NCBI RefSeq assembly: GCF_001317355.1
Contig: NZ_LKET01000030.1
Location: forward strand, 1-64,000
Direction: 5' to 3'
Origin: Oxobacter pfennigii
GTDB lineage: Bacteria; Bacillota; Clostridia; Clostridiales; Oxobacteraceae
Length of the DNA: 64,000 nucleotides
Part shown: in pieces, positions 63,261 through 64,000 of the stretch
Position numbering within the stretch: position 1 is the first letter of the stretch
Layout: every line of letters starts with the position of its first letter
Made by a program: the position numbers and the translations under genes
The notes under the pieces: generated by a model
Databases searched by the model: none
Told to the model about the DNA's origin: nothing
Seen by the model: only the letters and a program-made list of their open reading frames with translations

Positions 63261-64000
63261 TTAAGTATTTACCTAAGCTACGCCGTGCGCCTCTCAGCCT
63301 AATTGAGCAAAAATTGAGGCAAAAAAACTGCGATTTTTGACCAAGCGAATTTTAAATACTCATTTTCCTGTAGGAGAAAATTGTATCGAATAAAGCCTTC
63401 AAGGTCAGATTGATTTTGAAGGTTTTATTGCTTACAATTTAAATTAGATTGTAAGAAACAGGAGATAATACGGTCTAATAAAAGCACTGCCACATGGAGT
63501 TTTAGAGAAAAATACCCTTCCGCCAAGGTCCCACCAGGTTCTAGCGGCATCTTTTTTGCCCACTCAAGGCATGTGGAGGCCATAATCCTGTTGCAACGTT
63601 AGAAGCCTTGATAAATTCTTGCTGTCTATTTTGACTTGGACGAAGAATACGCTGCCTTCCAGCAAAAACAACTGATGAAGATTGAGATGTAGCTCCGTTT
63701 TGTTAGCCTTCGCACCAGTAGACTGCAGAAAAGCTTCGGGCCAAGTTGGGTCTGTTTACAAAGTTCCATATTTTTATTGCGGAGCAGATCTGAGGCATAA
63801 AAAAACGCCTAGGGTCTTAACCAGGGCACCGGAGCATCCGTTTTAAGTTCATCGCGGCCGCCGAGAGGAGGCGGTGATCTTACGCTGCCTCTATACCTCG
63901 TTGAAAGACGCGTGTTAAGAGGGAATTATAAAAGAACATGAGCAAAAAGAGAAAGCAATGCTGAATTATTTTTTCGTAACTTTCCTTTATAACGAAGTTG
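63261..64000. other. Decayed DNA at the right edge
   Basis: A terminator-like stem CCTTCAA (63396-63402) and TTGAAGG (63416-63422), followed by TTTTATT, ends the hydrolase fragment. On the minus strand 63480-63640 reads protein-like pieces (QEFIKASNVATGLWPPHALSG, then in another frame DAARTWWDLGGRVFFSKTP) that I cannot name. From 63830 the DNA turns GC-rich with no open frame. Confidence 0.4.

Overview
The window looks like a low-GC, Gram-positive anaerobe of the class Clostridia. The basis is AT-rich intergenic DNA, strong AGGAGG-type ribosome sites with some TTG/GTG starts, CWB2 (cell wall binding repeat 2) surface proteins, a YtaF-type sporulation membrane protein, EFR1-type ferredoxin and DUF1847 proteins, and a uroporphyrinogen-decarboxylase-like methyltransferase-family protein. 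I cannot name the genus. The window is an accessory region: many small, unrelated transcription units, many transporters and regulators, and much decayed mobile DNA. I saw no rRNA, tRNA or CRISPR array.

Layout. 0.2-5.8 kb: two GNAT acetyltransferases, a DUF1801 protein, an MFS exporter, an Lrp regulator with azlCD, and a secreted unknown protein. 5.8-8.7 kb: a TetR-controlled ABC-2 exporter operon on the minus strand. 8.8-11.3 kb: a broken YoaP-type acetyltransferase, then a MarR regulator with a His-rich tail and an MFS exporter. 11.3-15.1 kb: a patchwork with a ykkC-like riboswitch candidate in front of a half-size DMT transporter, an inverted-repeat-flanked small membrane protein gene, a truncated URO-D protein, a GNAT and ytaF, with duplicated intergenic segments throughout. 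15-18.7 kb: MFS exporter and HelD. 19-25.1 kb: AraC regulator and a five-gene Opp/Nik-type ABC uptake operon. 25.2-26.3 kb: an alpha/beta hydrolase between two copies of a 160-bp repeat. 26.5-33.2 kb: two UvrA-like ABC proteins, each divergent from its own regulator (a tandem-HTH MerR protein and a WYL protein).

33.4-33.9 kb is a graveyard of IS3, DUF6431 and group II intron fragments. 34.8-43.2 kb encodes two large secreted CWB2 proteins, one with ten SmpA/OmlA-like repeats and one with RCC1 repeats, Ig-like domains and a DUF5050 propeller. 43.4-50.2 kb: SEC-C, DUF1847, glycine-zipper, URO-D-family and EFR1 genes among recombinase and IS200/IS605 remnants. 50.4-55.2 kb: a complete type III restriction-modification module with a small HTH gene at its head. 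55.3-58.3 kb: a promoter-to-terminator unit that may be a small RNA, YkgJ, and broken PRiA4b-like, unidentified and DUF4085 genes. 58.3-61.5 kb: an XRE/zinc-ribbon regulator and a MoxR-VWA ATPase with its small partner. 61.7-64 kb: serine recombinase and alpha/beta hydrolase remnants.

The most interesting points are the ykkC-like leader of the DMT gene, the back-to-back UvrA-like/regulator pairs (one with an apparent ATT start codon), the repeat-built surface proteins, the small minus-strand transcription unit near 55.5 kb, and the several repeat families that show extensive local duplication and decay.
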